DNA of 64,000 nucleotides from Bacillus aquiflavi (GTDB lineage: Bacteria; Bacillota; Bacilli; Bacillales; Cytobacillaceae), in the NCBI RefSeq assembly GCF_019915265.1, contig NZ_CP082780.1, positions 1,364,001 to 1,428,000 on the forward strand, given 5' to 3'. The notes under the pieces are model-generated. The model worked only from the letters and a program-made list of their open reading frames with translations. It was not told where the DNA came from and did no database searches. Made by a program: the position numbers and the translations under genes. This document shows, piece by piece, positions 41,705 through 50,519 of this stretch; the first letter of the stretch is position 1, and each line of letters starts with the position of its first letter.

Positions 41705-42223
41705 CTATAAAATTCGTTTAAAATCTTTATTCATACAGGATTTCTTCAATTTTTTACTTTTTAACAAATATTTAATGTCAGAGATATTATCATATGACAG
41801 TTGAATGTAAAAATAGTTAATAAACTCTAAAATTGCAAAGATATAAATGAATAATGCAATTGACAACCCACCTAATGGTAACGAGGGATACCATTTAATG
41901 AAGTCAAAAATAAATGCAATGATTGTAGTTATCATCATGACTATATTCAGCGTTTTTAAACAATGTAACTGTCGAACAATCTTAATCGGAGTTATAGACG
42001 TATTCTCGTTTCTTAGTCTTTTTAGTTTTACATACCAATAAATCGTTCCTTGTAGTAGAAGCCATTCTAAGAGGATAAAAGATAGCCAAAATGAATATAG
42101 CGAATATAATTGTAGGTTGGGATATGCATAATTAAATAAATAACTGACAAAAACAAAAACGATTATAGAAGATAATTCGCCTGAATATAAATACAATAAT
42201 CTTTTTTCTAACATTTCCTTCAA
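41705..42223 (-). CDS. Four-helix membrane protein, unknown
   Basis: The 172-residue protein has four strongly hydrophobic segments and a basic tail ('KYLLKSKKLKKS'). I do not recognise a family. It lies between mobile-element remnants, has very low GC and may be recently acquired. A TTG start is given; an ATG three codons later is also possible. Confidence 0.5.
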   Translation of the reverse strand: MKEMLEKRLLYLYSGELSSIIVFVFVSYLFNYAYPNLQLYSLYSFWLSFILLEWLLLQGTIYWYVKLKRLRNENTSITPIKIVRQLHCLKTLNIVMMITTIIAFIFDFIKWYPSLPLGGLSIALFIYIFAILEFINYFYIQLSYDNISDIKYLLKSKKLKKSCMNKDFKRIL

Positions 42224-42408
42224 CTTTACTACTCACCTATTTTTATATGAAATGGGTTAAACACCCCTAATTGGATCGATAAGAAAACTACTGAATTTTG
42301 ACAGGCGTAAACTGTCGAAAGTATCTGTCATTTCAAATATGTGTTGTAATCTATAAATAAGAACGAAGTGATGTAATTGTCGAGATATTTTGTAGCCACG
42401 CCTTTAAC

Positions 42409-42642
42409 TTAATTTACCCATTGTTTCATATGAGAGGGGAGGTTGTAAACGTTTTGTATGTGGTAAAGGTCTTTAATACTATACTTACTATATTTTGTTA
42501 TAATTAGATAGTTTCCCAATCCTTCTTTAAAATAAGTTTCTCGCATTTCGTTGATTAGATGACCACCAACAGGAGAAGAAGGATGAACATAACGTTTTAC
42601 CATTGGTATTCTTGTTTTTTTGCGTATCTGATAATTTATCAA
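42409..42642 (-). CDS. Unrecognised 77-residue reading frame
   Basis: The frame is basic and aromatic ('RIPMVKRYVHPSSPVGGHLI', 'NYLIITKYSKYSIKDL'). It may be a fragment of a larger gene, since it lies among mobile-element debris. No good ribosome binding site was seen. I cannot assign a function. Confidence 0.25.
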   Translation of the reverse strand: MINYQIRKKTRIPMVKRYVHPSSPVGGHLINEMRETYFKEGLGNYLIITKYSKYSIKDLYHIQNVYNLPSHMKQWVN

Positions 42643-43086
42643 TGTGCATTAGTAGATTGCTAAAGGCTTTACTCATTTTGGCTTCTTCCGTATATTTGTT
42701 TTTATCATTATAATACTAATAGCCCGGGAAAGTATCAAACAATGGAGTAGAATAGAAAAAGAAGTACAAGCTTAGAAGAGATGAGGTTTTACGGAACGTT
42801 GGCATTAAACTAACGACAAGTGTAAATGAAATATTTGTCACAACCTATAAAGGTGATACAAAACTTACAAATTTACTGCTATTACTAAAAATCCGATGAA
42901 CTTAAAGCACTTGATAGTCTAATAGAGACAACAAGTGCTTTTTTGCGTGCTCTAAAATTGAATTGACAGAAAAATGAATATTTTAGATCGGTTTTTATTT
43001 ACAATTCAAAAACTAATGCATATAATGAAATATATATTTCATAATAATAATTAAATGAAATATAAATTTCAAAGGGGTGTTTTCGA
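42643..43086. other. Intergenic region before the aminotransferase operon
   Basis: It holds a terminator (AAGCACTTG ... CAAGTGCTT followed by TTTTTT, 42905-42948) and two palindromic operators near its end. The first 250 bases show no gene I recognise, although a terminator so far from any stop suggests that a gene has been lost. Confidence 0.45.
43026..43071 (+). promoter_or_regulatory. Paired palindromic operators (RpiR-type)
   Basis: TGAAATATATATTTCA (43026-43041) is a perfect 16-bp palindrome. TGAAATATAAATTTCA (43056-43071) is the same with one central mismatch. Centres are 30 bp apart, about three helical turns, and the second ends 15 bases before the start codon. GAAA-TTTC palindromes are common for RpiR-family proteins, and such a gene is second in this operon. 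Confidence 0.65.
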
Positions 43087-44484
43087 TTGCAAGTCAATCA
43101 ACTAAACAATCAATTTATTTCTGAAAACATGAAACGTTCAGCTAAGATATACGAAGAAGCACGAACTGTCATTCCAGGGGGGGTAGCGGCAAATATTAAA
43201 TATTTTGCACCTCATCCAATCGTGATGGAGAAGGGGAATGGGAGCCGTTTATGGGATGTAGACGGTAATGAGTATGTTGATTATTTACTATGTTATGGAG
43301 CGCTTATTCTTGGCCATGGCCATCCAGAAGTCAATCACGCTGTATTTGAACAATTAACGTCTTTTGGAACGGCTGTTTTTGGTACACCTCATCACTTAGA
43401 AGTAGAAATGGCGAAGCAGCTTGTGAAAATATTTCCAGGAATTGAGATGGTTCGCTATACGAACTCAGGGTTAGAAGCAACTTTACTTTCTATTCGTCTT
43501 GCACAAGCGTATACAGAAAAAACAAAAATCGCAAAGTTTGAAGGTCATTACCACGGTGGCTATGACCAAGTACTGCTAAGTGTGAACCCAAATATAAATG
43601 ATGCAGGACAGGCTAATAAACCAAAAACCGTTCCAGACTCAAAAGGAATACCGCAATACTATGTTGAAAATACGATTATTTTACCTTTCAATGATATGGA
43701 AGCGACAGAAAAATTATTACGGCGGCATGCTGATGAATTAGCTGCAGTGATATTAGAACCAGTTCAAGGAGGATTTATTCCTGCTGAAAAGGAATTTATA
43801 GAATTAGTTAGAAAGCTGACAAGCGAATTAGGAATTCTGCTCATCTTTGACGAGGTGAAAACAGGATTTCGTTTATCAGTTGGCGGAGCACAGTCACTTT
43901 ATAAAATAACTCCTGACATTACAGCGTTAGGGAAAGTTTTAGGAGGAGGATTTCCTGTTGGTGCTGTTGGAGGAAAATGTGATATTATGGAAATGATGGC
44001 TCCAGACAGAGGAGGGGATATTTTAATTGCAGAGGTTAATGCTGAGCAAAAAGAAGACCCAGTGTTTCATAGCGGAACATATAATGGGCATCCAACCGTT
44101 ATGGCGGCAGGGCTTGCGACGATTAAAGTACTGGCAAGTTCAGGCGTAATGGAGCAGTTGCTCAAATTTACAAACCTTTTGCGAACTAATCTTGAAGCTG
44201 TTTATCATAAAAATGGAATCACTATGAAGACAATTGGAATGGGCAGTATTTTTAATATTGTTTTAACAGATAAAAGCATTAAAAATTACCGTGATTTGAA
44301 AACAGCAAATATGTTATTGCGAAAAGAGATTGATTATGAATTGCTAAAATTAGGAGTATATACAAAGCCGTTAAATCGATATTCTATGTCAGTTGCCCAT
44401 AGTAAAGCAGACATTGATTTTACAGTAGCGGCTCATGAACAAGCGATTAAACGTGTTAAAGAGAGAGGAATTCGATATGGTTGA
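43087..44484 (+). CDS. Class III PLP aminotransferase (GSA-aminomutase-like)
   Basis: The 465-residue protein matches the glutamate-1-semialdehyde aminomutase/omega-aminotransferase fold: 'YEEARTVIPGGVAANIKYFA', 'YTNSGLEATLLSIRLAQAYT', 'KFEGHYHGGYDQVL', 'LIFDEVKTGFRLSVGG' (Asp contacting PLP) and the PLP Lys in 'ITALGKVLGGGFPVGAVGG'. It is probably not HemL: it is longer and sits with an RpiR regulator, so it likely acts on an amino-sugar or amino-acid derivative. TTG is the start after AAGGGGTG. Its stop overlaps the next gene. Confidence 0.87.
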   Translation: MQVNQLNNQFISENMKRSAKIYEEARTVIPGGVAANIKYFAPHPIVMEKGNGSRLWDVDGNEYVDYLLCYGALILGHGHPEVNHAVFEQLTSFGTAVFGTPHHLEVEMAKQLVKIFPGIEMVRYTNSGLEATLLSIRLAQAYTEKTKIAKFEGHYHGGYDQVLLSVNPNINDAGQANKPKTVPDSKGIPQYYVENTIILPFNDMEATEKLLRRHADELAAVILEPVQGGFIPAEKEFIELVRKLTSELGILLIFDEVKTGFRLSVGGAQSLYKITPDITALGKVLGGGFPVGAVGGKCDIMEMMAPDRGGDILIAEVNAEQKEDPVFHSGTYNGHPTVMAAGLATIKVLASSGVMEQLLKFTNLLRTNLEAVYHKNGITMKTIGMGSIFNIVLTDKSIKNYRDLKTANMLLRKEIDYELLKLGVYTKPLNRYSMSVAHSKADIDFTVAAHEQAIKRVKERGIRYG

Positions 44485-45331
44485 AGTGTATAAGTTAATT
44501 GCAAATAAATTACCAGAAATGAGCAAGTCACAACGAAAAATTGCGAAATATGTATTGAGCAATACAGAATCTGTTCTTTTTTTTACTGTTGGAAAGTTAG
44601 CGAAAATGGCAGGGGTAAGCGAAGCGACGGTTGTCCGCTTCGCAACCTTTCTTGGTTTTTCAGGCTATTCAAAATGGCAAAAAGCGATGCAGGAATCTGT
44701 AAAACGACAACTTACAACAGTTGAACGGTTGCAACTGTCAGACGATGTTTATGAGAAGGAAGATAAAGCAATATATGAAATGTTTCATGAAGAAATTGAA
44801 CGAATTCAAACGATGGCAGATCAATTTAATGCCGCCGCTTTCGATGAAGCGGTCCAAAGTATTATAAAAGCGGAGCGAATATTTATCATTGCAAATCGAA
44901 GCGCTGTTTCTCTTGGAGCATTTTTAGAATTTTATTTTGATTTAATGTTTCAAAATACAGAATTAATTCGAAATCCGCACGGAATTTCTGAGAAGCTTTT
45001 TCGCTTAAATAAAAATGACGTTGTAATAGGCTTAAGCTTTGCTCGCTATACACAAAATACGATCGAAGCTGTTTCATTTGCTAAGGATCGTGGGACAAAA
45101 GTCATTGCGATTACTGATCATTTACTTTCACCATTAATCCCATTTGCAGATGTCGCCCTTACCGCTCCTAGCGAAATGCCTTCGTTCATCGATTCTTTTG
45201 TAGCTCCACTTAGTTTGATTAATGCTTTAATAACAGCTGTCGGCAGAAAGAAACGCACCGAGATTGAACAGCATTTAGAAAATTTAGAGGAAGTATGGGA
45301 GCGTTTTCATATTTTTTTTACTCATAAATAA
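44477..45331 (+). CDS. MurR/RpiR-family transcriptional regulator
   Basis: An N-terminal HTH_6 domain ('KLPEMSKSQRKIAKYVLSNT', 'KLAKMAGVSEATVVRFATFL') is followed by a SIS sugar-phosphate-binding domain ('IFIIANRSAVSLGAFLEF', 'VVIGLSFARYTQNTIEAVSF', 'VIAITDH'). The ATG overlaps the aminotransferase stop (ATGGTTGA), with AGAGAGG upstream, so it is coupled. It probably binds the paired palindromes at 43026-43071 and so controls its own operon. A SIS domain suggests a phosphorylated sugar or amino-sugar signal. Confidence 0.9.
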   Translation: MVEVYKLIANKLPEMSKSQRKIAKYVLSNTESVLFFTVGKLAKMAGVSEATVVRFATFLGFSGYSKWQKAMQESVKRQLTTVERLQLSDDVYEKEDKAIYEMFHEEIERIQTMADQFNAAAFDEAVQSIIKAERIFIIANRSAVSLGAFLEFYFDLMFQNTELIRNPHGISEKLFRLNKNDVVIGLSFARYTQNTIEAVSFAKDRGTKVIAITDHLLSPLIPFADVALTAPSEMPSFIDSFVAPLSLINALITAVGRKKRTEIEQHLENLEEVWERFHIFFTHK

Positions 45332-45512
45332 ACATGAGATGATAATTCACAAAATTGTTGGAACATGATCTCGGCCTGTTGACAAATGATCTCCCATTCT
45401 TCGTTATACAAATTATATTCGCTTCCGCTAAATTGTCTTTAGGAGAATGGACACTTAAATTAAATTTGGCGACAAACCGAGATTAAAATAATTGTTGGAG
45501 CATCATACTGCA

Positions 45513-46757
45513 CTACTTAAAGTGTCTAATTTTATGTGTACTTAAGATAACAAATAAACAAATAACGATTGCGATTGAAAAAATATAAATATTTTTAACA
45601 GAATAGTACTCCGCCCATATTCCCGAAACAAACAATCCTAATGGAGCTGCTAGTCTCATGAGCATTGAAGAACTGCTCGTTACTCTCCCTAGTAAATGGT
45701 TCGGAGTAAGTTCTTGCCGGATCGTTAAGTAAATAATCGACATTGTTGTTACCCCAAACAGCCTTATAAATAATCCAATTGCCATGACCCACCAAGATGT
45801 GGATATTAATAGAAAGAAAACTCCGAGAGCGTCAAATAATAAACTATAGACGAAAATTTTCCCTCTTGCTATAGTTTTCGTTATTTTTGGAACAATGAGT
45901 GAACTGATCAGACCTCCGACTGCACTAATGCTTAAAATATAACCAATCTGTCTTTCTGATGCCCCTAAATATTCTGTAGCATAAAAAATATTTATACCGA
46001 TTATTAAACTAGCAGAAAAGTTAATAATTAAAATCACAATCGTTGGAATAAGCAACGTTTTGTTTCCAAACAGCTCGAAAAGTCCTTCTTTTATTTCTTT
46101 TATGACTGATGACTTTTCCTTTTTTGGTACGCTGTTTTTGTCAAGTCGAACAAGATTGACAGTAAAAAACATTAAAAACAAGCAAACGAAATAAATTGCA
46201 AAGCTAATTTTGTACGAGTATACTGCGAGTAAAATCCCAGCTATTCCAGGTCCAATTAAGTTAACAACTGTATATACTAGAGTGAGTTTTGCATTTGCTT
46301 CTGTTAATTGATTTTTTTCGACAATTAAAGGAACGATAGAATGCTGGGTATTTATGAACGTAAAATTTGCAGCCGAAAGAAAGAACCCGATTATAAACAA
46401 ATGCCAAATCAGTAACTGATCGATCCATAACAGTAATAACAACGCCCCAACAAAAAACAGTTGGATTAATGTCATTACACTCATTATTTTCTTTCTGTAA
46501 AAACGGTCGATAAATACACCAGCAATTAATCCGAGCAAAATATTTGGAAAAAACTCAACTGCTCTCATCGTGCTCATCGCTAATGGAGATTTTGACATAT
46601 GATAAATTAATAACGGAATTGTCACCATGTACATTTGTAAACCAAAATTGGAAATGATTGAACCGATCCACAAAAATAGAAAGTTTAAATTAATCCAAGG
46701 AACTATTTTTTGTTGCATATTTTTTTGTTTTTCAATTTGTTGCTCCAGTATTGTCAC
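45513..46757 (-). CDS. MFS transporter
   Basis: The 414-residue, 12-helix protein has MFS features ('MSTMRAVEFFPNILLGLIAG', 'VFIDRFYRKKIMSVMTL', 'LIGPGIAGILLAVYSYK') and resembles macrolide-exporter-like members of the family. The substrate is unknown. The start is GTG at 46757, with GAGGGG directly before it, which is close; a downstream ATG lacks a site. The gene is not linked to its neighbours. Confidence 0.82.
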   Translation of the reverse strand: MTILEQQIEKQKNMQQKIVPWINLNFLFLWIGSIISNFGLQMYMVTIPLLIYHMSKSPLAMSTMRAVEFFPNILLGLIAGVFIDRFYRKKIMSVMTLIQLFFVGALLLLLWIDQLLIWHLFIIGFFLSAANFTFINTQHSIVPLIVEKNQLTEANAKLTLVYTVVNLIGPGIAGILLAVYSYKISFAIYFVCLFLMFFTVNLVRLDKNSVPKKEKSSVIKEIKEGLFELFGNKTLLIPTIVILIINFSASLIIGINIFYATEYLGASERQIGYILSISAVGGLISSLIVPKITKTIARGKIFVYSLLFDALGVFFLLISTSWWVMAIGLFIRLFGVTTMSIIYLTIRQELTPNHLLGRVTSSSSMLMRLAAPLGLFVSGIWAEYYSVKNIYIFSIAIVICLFVILSTHKIRHFK

Positions 46758-47544
46758 CCCTCAAAATATTCCACCTGTTGTAAAATTTTAACGTATATAA
46801 ATAAAAAAGGTAAGTAGTTGAATGAAGATTCTTAAATTTTTGATTTTCCAAAAAAGAAAATTTTATTACTTTAATCCTATTTACATCTATATTCATGTTC
46901 TGTAATAATTCAGCCTTAAGACTTAAGCTTTATGTAAAAATCGTAACATTCCGAAACAATCATTCATGTTTTTCAAACATGTCATGATAAACTTTATTTT
47001 AACTGTTACGTACACAAGATAAAATTGGTAAATAAATCTATTTCTAAATAGATTGTGTAATTCCCCATTTTAAATAGAGTCGAGCAGTGTAAAAAAAGCG
47101 GAGACTTTATGCGGTGTAGTTATAAAGGAGTATATTAATGGCGTTCACAAGCTTTGCTGAAAGAAATCGCAAATAAAATTGAGGGAAATGTTAAACTTTG
47201 TTTTGAAAGAAATAAAACGGATTCTGATAAGATAGAAATCAAAAGAAATCTATCGATCGAAACGATATCAGAATGGTGATGTAGGCTTGAATAGATATTC
47301 ATTATAAACTCATTCGATGATCAGTAAGCCGCTATTCAACTGGATTAATATAGTCCAATGTCATTGTCTGTGTTTTAATGGATAGTAAATATTATAAATG
47401 AATGAAGGAAGATAAGTATGATGAGTCTTCTATCTGTTTTTAGACAGTTTAATGAAAAACAAGCTATAATAAAAGCTTAAAGGTGTGGTACTATTTTCAT
47501 AATAAGAAATAACAAAAGAATACTTGATGGGGGAGAGGGATAAA
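46758..47544. other. Long intergenic region, possible small gene remnant
   Basis: Nothing large is encoded. At about 47138 AAAGGAG precedes ATG-GCG, but the frame stops after 12 codons. A frame shifted by one base then reads 'LLKEIANKIEGNVKLCFERN' and ends near 47280, which could be a frameshifted small gene of unknown family. A 20-codon frame at 47418 with GAAGGAAG upstream is another weak possibility. Confidence 0.3.
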
Positions 47545-47988
47545 ATGTTTGAAAATCCGGCATGGATGCTCACTTTTGCATCATTAATTGCTGTATTAGG
47601 AATTGCGTTCGTTTTTAAGCAGCTGATGGAAAAGGTTGTTTCTGCTGATCAAGGGAAAGAAAGACAAACGGTTCAAAAAGCGTTGACTCAGTTTTTTATT
47701 AAAATTATGGTCATTGAGATTGTTCCGATTATTCTTCTCATTTTTGGGATTATGAAACTATCTACATTTTCTGGGACCATTGATGATATGCTCATACATA
47801 TTATTGTTACTGTAGCTGTATATTTGTTTGGTTTATTATTAGTCGTTATTTCTGCAAAGCAGGCGCAACAGCAGCCGCAAATAACAAAAGAAGTTCACAG
47901 ACATATTTCTACATTTATGATGATGGGGATTGCACTTATTTCTTCTTTTCCGCTCATTGTTTTTGTAATGATTTTTCTTTTTGCATGA
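47545..47988 (+). CDS. Membrane protein, unknown
   Basis: The 147-residue product has four predicted helices in two pairs with a charged loop between the first two ('MEKVVSADQGKERQTV'). It faintly resembles ATP-synthase-c-like hairpin repeats, but I do not assign it. ATG 47545 is preferred because GGGGGAGAGGG lies upstream. It is a single gene ended by the hairpin at 48000. Confidence 0.65.
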   Translation: MFENPAWMLTFASLIAVLGIAFVFKQLMEKVVSADQGKERQTVQKALTQFFIKIMVIEIVPIILLIFGIMKLSTFSGTIDDMLIHIIVTVAVYLFGLLLVVISAKQAQQQPQITKEVHRHISTFMMMGIALISSFPLIVFVMIFLFA

Positions 47989-47999
47989 GGTAAATAATG

Positions 48000-48034
48000 A
48001 GCCACCAATTTTTAGGAAAATAGGTGGCTTTATG
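48000..48034. terminator. Terminator between convergent genes
   Basis: AGCCACC and GGTGGCT pair around a 16-base loop, followed by TTAT. It serves the membrane protein gene and possibly selD. Confidence 0.65.
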
Positions 48035-48036
48035 TT

Positions 48037-49089
48037 TTATTTTTTTATGTAGATTAATTTGTCTTTTTTTTTTGTTACAGATCCAATAATTGCCGCATCT
48101 GTTAAGCCGCTTTTATGAAGATCTGCAACATATTGCTTTGCCTCATTTTCAGGCATTGAAACGAGAAGACCGCCTGATGTGATCGCATCACAAAGAACAA
48201 TTTGTTCATGAGGAGCGATGTTTTTGTATTCTACATCGTCTATTAACCAGCGATGATTTGCTTTTGATCCGCCTGGGACGACGTTTTCTATTGCCAATTC
48301 ATAGGCCCCTTCCAAAACTGGAACACGTTCAATATCAATGATAAAGCTGACGTTGCTTCCCCGAGCGATTTCACTAGCGTGGCCGAGGAGGCCAAAGCCT
48401 GTGACATCAGTGACGGCGTGAGGGGAGTATTGTTTTAGCAGTTGTGCTGCTGCCTTATTTAACATTGCCATCGTTTTTGTCACTTTTTCTTCTTGTTGTG
48501 GTGTGACAACGCTTCTTTTAATTCCTGTCGTCATAATCCCGATACCGATCGGTTTTGTTAGTACGAGTACGTCGCTTTGTTTTGCACCAACATTTTTCCA
48601 AACGTGATCGGGGTGGACAATGCCTGTTACAGAGAGACCGAATTTCGGTTCGGAATCGTCTACAGAGTGCCCGCCGACTGTTACTGCACCCGCTTCTTTT
48701 ACTTAATCAGCGGCGCCTTTTAATATGTGTGCAAGCATTTCTGCTCCGAGTGTCTTTATAGGGTATCCGACAATATTTAGAACGGTTTTAGGTTCTCCGC
48801 CCATTGCATAAACGTCACTTAACGCATTTGCAGCCGCAATTTGGCCAAACATATATGGATCATCGACAATTGGAGTAAAATAATCGATCGTTTGAATTAA
48901 AGCAATTGAATCAGTTAAACGATACACACCAGCATCATCTGAAGTTTCATGACCGACAAGCAATTCAGGTACAGGATCTTGTTCTGGTAAAAGACGCAAC
49001 ACTTGCGCCAGGTCATCAGGACCGATTTTGCAGCCTCAGCCAGCTTTTGTTGATAACGATGTCAGCCGGTTTTTTTCATGTTCGTTCAA
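48037..49089 (-). pseudogene. selD: Selenophosphate synthetase SelD, Sec18, with premature TAA
   Basis: SelD makes selenophosphate from selenide and ATP for Sec-tRNA synthesis. From TTG 49089 (GGAGGTG six bases upstream) a 351-codon frame runs to 48037. Codon 18 is TGA in '[14 protein letters not shown]', exactly where E. coli SelD has its catalytic Cys17; selenocysteine here is known in many SelD proteins. A GGTC-CTGAT-GACC hairpin begins 12 bases after the TGA. Downstream motifs are normal ('[20 protein letters not shown]', 'VTDVTGFGLLGHASEI'). But codon 129 is TAA where family members have Lys ('GAAD-*-VKEAGAVTVGGHS'). This single change would inactivate the gene unless it is an error. Confidence 0.85.
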
Positions 49090-49228
49090 CTCTTTCACCT
49101 CCATGTTTCCTATTTATATTGAGGAAACATCAAATTGTTTAACTGGAATATCATATCATATTATAGCTTTTCCTACTAAAACAAGCGAACATATTGCTTC
49201 ATTATGTATGCTTGTACTTTTTATTTTG

Positions 49229-49927
49229 TTACTTATTTTGGAGCGTTTTTTCAACTGCGGTAAGTGCATGAATGCTAGTCGTATCGAATAGTGGTACATT
49301 CGAATCAGCTTGATCAATTAATAATGTTATTTCTGTACAGCCTAAGATGATCCCTTCAGCGCCTGCGTTAATTAAGTCATGGATAATTTTTTTATACGTT
49401 TCTTTAGATGGATAACGAATATCCCCTAAACAAAGCTCCTCAAAAATGACTTTGTTCACTATATTACGTTCGTGTTTATTTGGTATTAAAATATCAATTC
49501 CGTTAGTCAGTAATCTTTCTTTATAAAAAGCTTGTTCCATTGTATATGATGTCCCTAATAAGCCTATTTTTTTTACACCGTGTTCTTTTATTTTTTTTGC
49601 GGTTGCATCTGCAATATGAAGAAGTGGCAGTTTTGTTGCTTTTTCAATTTCTGGCGCTACTTTATGCATCGTATTCGTACATAAAACGAGAAAATCAGCT
49701 CCTGCTCTCTTTCTAAGCTTTTTTGCAGCAGAAGCAAGGATGTCTGCAGCTTTATCCCAATTATTCTTCATTTGACATTGTTCAATTTCAGCGAAATCTA
49801 CACTATATAATAAGCATTTAGCTGAATGAAGCCCACCGAGTCGTTTTTTTACTTCCTCGTTTATAAGCCGATAATATTCCCCTGTCGATTCCCAACTCAT
49901 CCCGCCGATTAAGCCGATTGTTTTCAT
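49229..49927 (-). CDS. Aspartate/glutamate racemase family protein
   Basis: The protein starts 'MKTIGLIGGMSWESTGEYYR' and has the two catalytic Cys of PLP-independent racemases in 'FLVLCTNTMHKV' and 'GIILGCTEITLLI', with 'PLLHIADATAKKI' between. It interconverts L- and D-aspartate or glutamate (YgeA/RacX group). I start at ATG 49927; an upstream in-frame ATG adds a Cys-rich stretch unlike the family. It lies between selD and cotM; a link to selenium metabolism is not evident. Confidence 0.9.
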   Translation of the reverse strand: MKTIGLIGGMSWESTGEYYRLINEEVKKRLGGLHSAKCLLYSVDFAEIEQCQMKNNWDKAADILASAAKKLRKRAGADFLVLCTNTMHKVAPEIEKATKLPLLHIADATAKKIKEHGVKKIGLLGTSYTMEQAFYKERLLTNGIDILIPNKHERNIVNKVIFEELCLGDIRYPSKETYKKIIHDLINAGAEGIILGCTEITLLIDQADSNVPLFDTTSIHALTAVEKTLQNK

Positions 49928-50028
49928 GTTTCTACTGCTGCAACATATACAGCAGTTCACCGCCTTTCTATTTGAACTATAGTTTAAACATAACAAAATG
50001 ATTTAGTTGAAACGATATAAATTGATAT

Positions 50029-50418
50029 TTAGTCGTTATTTATTTCAGAAATTGTGATAATGCGGTTTTTTCCTGTCCCACCATTATGTTTGGAAATTGA
50101 TACTTCTAATATGCCGTTATTGAGCGTTGCTGTTATTTCTTTATTTTGAAGTAAAAATGGGAAAGAAACAGTTCGTTTCTTCGGACTAGAATTGGAACCG
50201 GCTTTAATGATCAGCTCATTTTTTTCTACATGAACTGAAATTTCATGACTTTCGAAATGAGGCAGTAATGCTTCGATAATAATCGTTTCACCTGTTTCAA
50301 AAAGATCGATTCGAAACTCTGAATGGTCTAAGAGAGAGGTAAGAGGATCAAGAAAAAAGCATTCCATCCATTTTTCAAAGTCATGTAATAGTGAATGATC
50401 GTTACTTTCATTCGGCAT
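50029..50418 (-). CDS. cotM: Hsp20-like spore coat protein CotM homologue
   Basis: The 129-residue protein carries an alpha-crystallin core ('FRIDLFETGETIIIEALLPH', 'ISVHVEKNELIIKAG', 'LNNGILEVSISK'). It is probably CotM: in B. subtilis cotM lies beside sspP and citB, and here sspP and acnA follow close by. CotM belongs to the outer spore coat and is made late in the mother cell. GGGGGG precedes the ATG. Confidence 0.75.
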   Translation of the reverse strand: MPNESNDHSLLHDFEKWMECFFLDPLTSLLDHSEFRIDLFETGETIIIEALLPHFESHEISVHVEKNELIIKAGSNSSPKKRTVSFPFLLQNKEITATLNNGILEVSISKHNGGTGKNRIITISEINND

Positions 50419-50519
50419 TTCACAATCCCCCCCTTATTTACATTAGCCTATTCATTCCATTTCAATTTGTGATGATGTTATAATAGACACCATAATAACG
50501 ACGGAGGATTTTTTTAAAA

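Noticed and set aside
43087-44484. Calling the class III aminotransferase HemL
   Set aside because: It is longer than HemL, lacks heme-gene neighbours and sits with an RpiR regulator; only the fold is shared.
46758-47544. tRNA-Sec or other tRNA near the selenium genes
   Set aside because: I looked for a long-arm tRNA fold with a TCA anticodon here and between selD and selA and found none.
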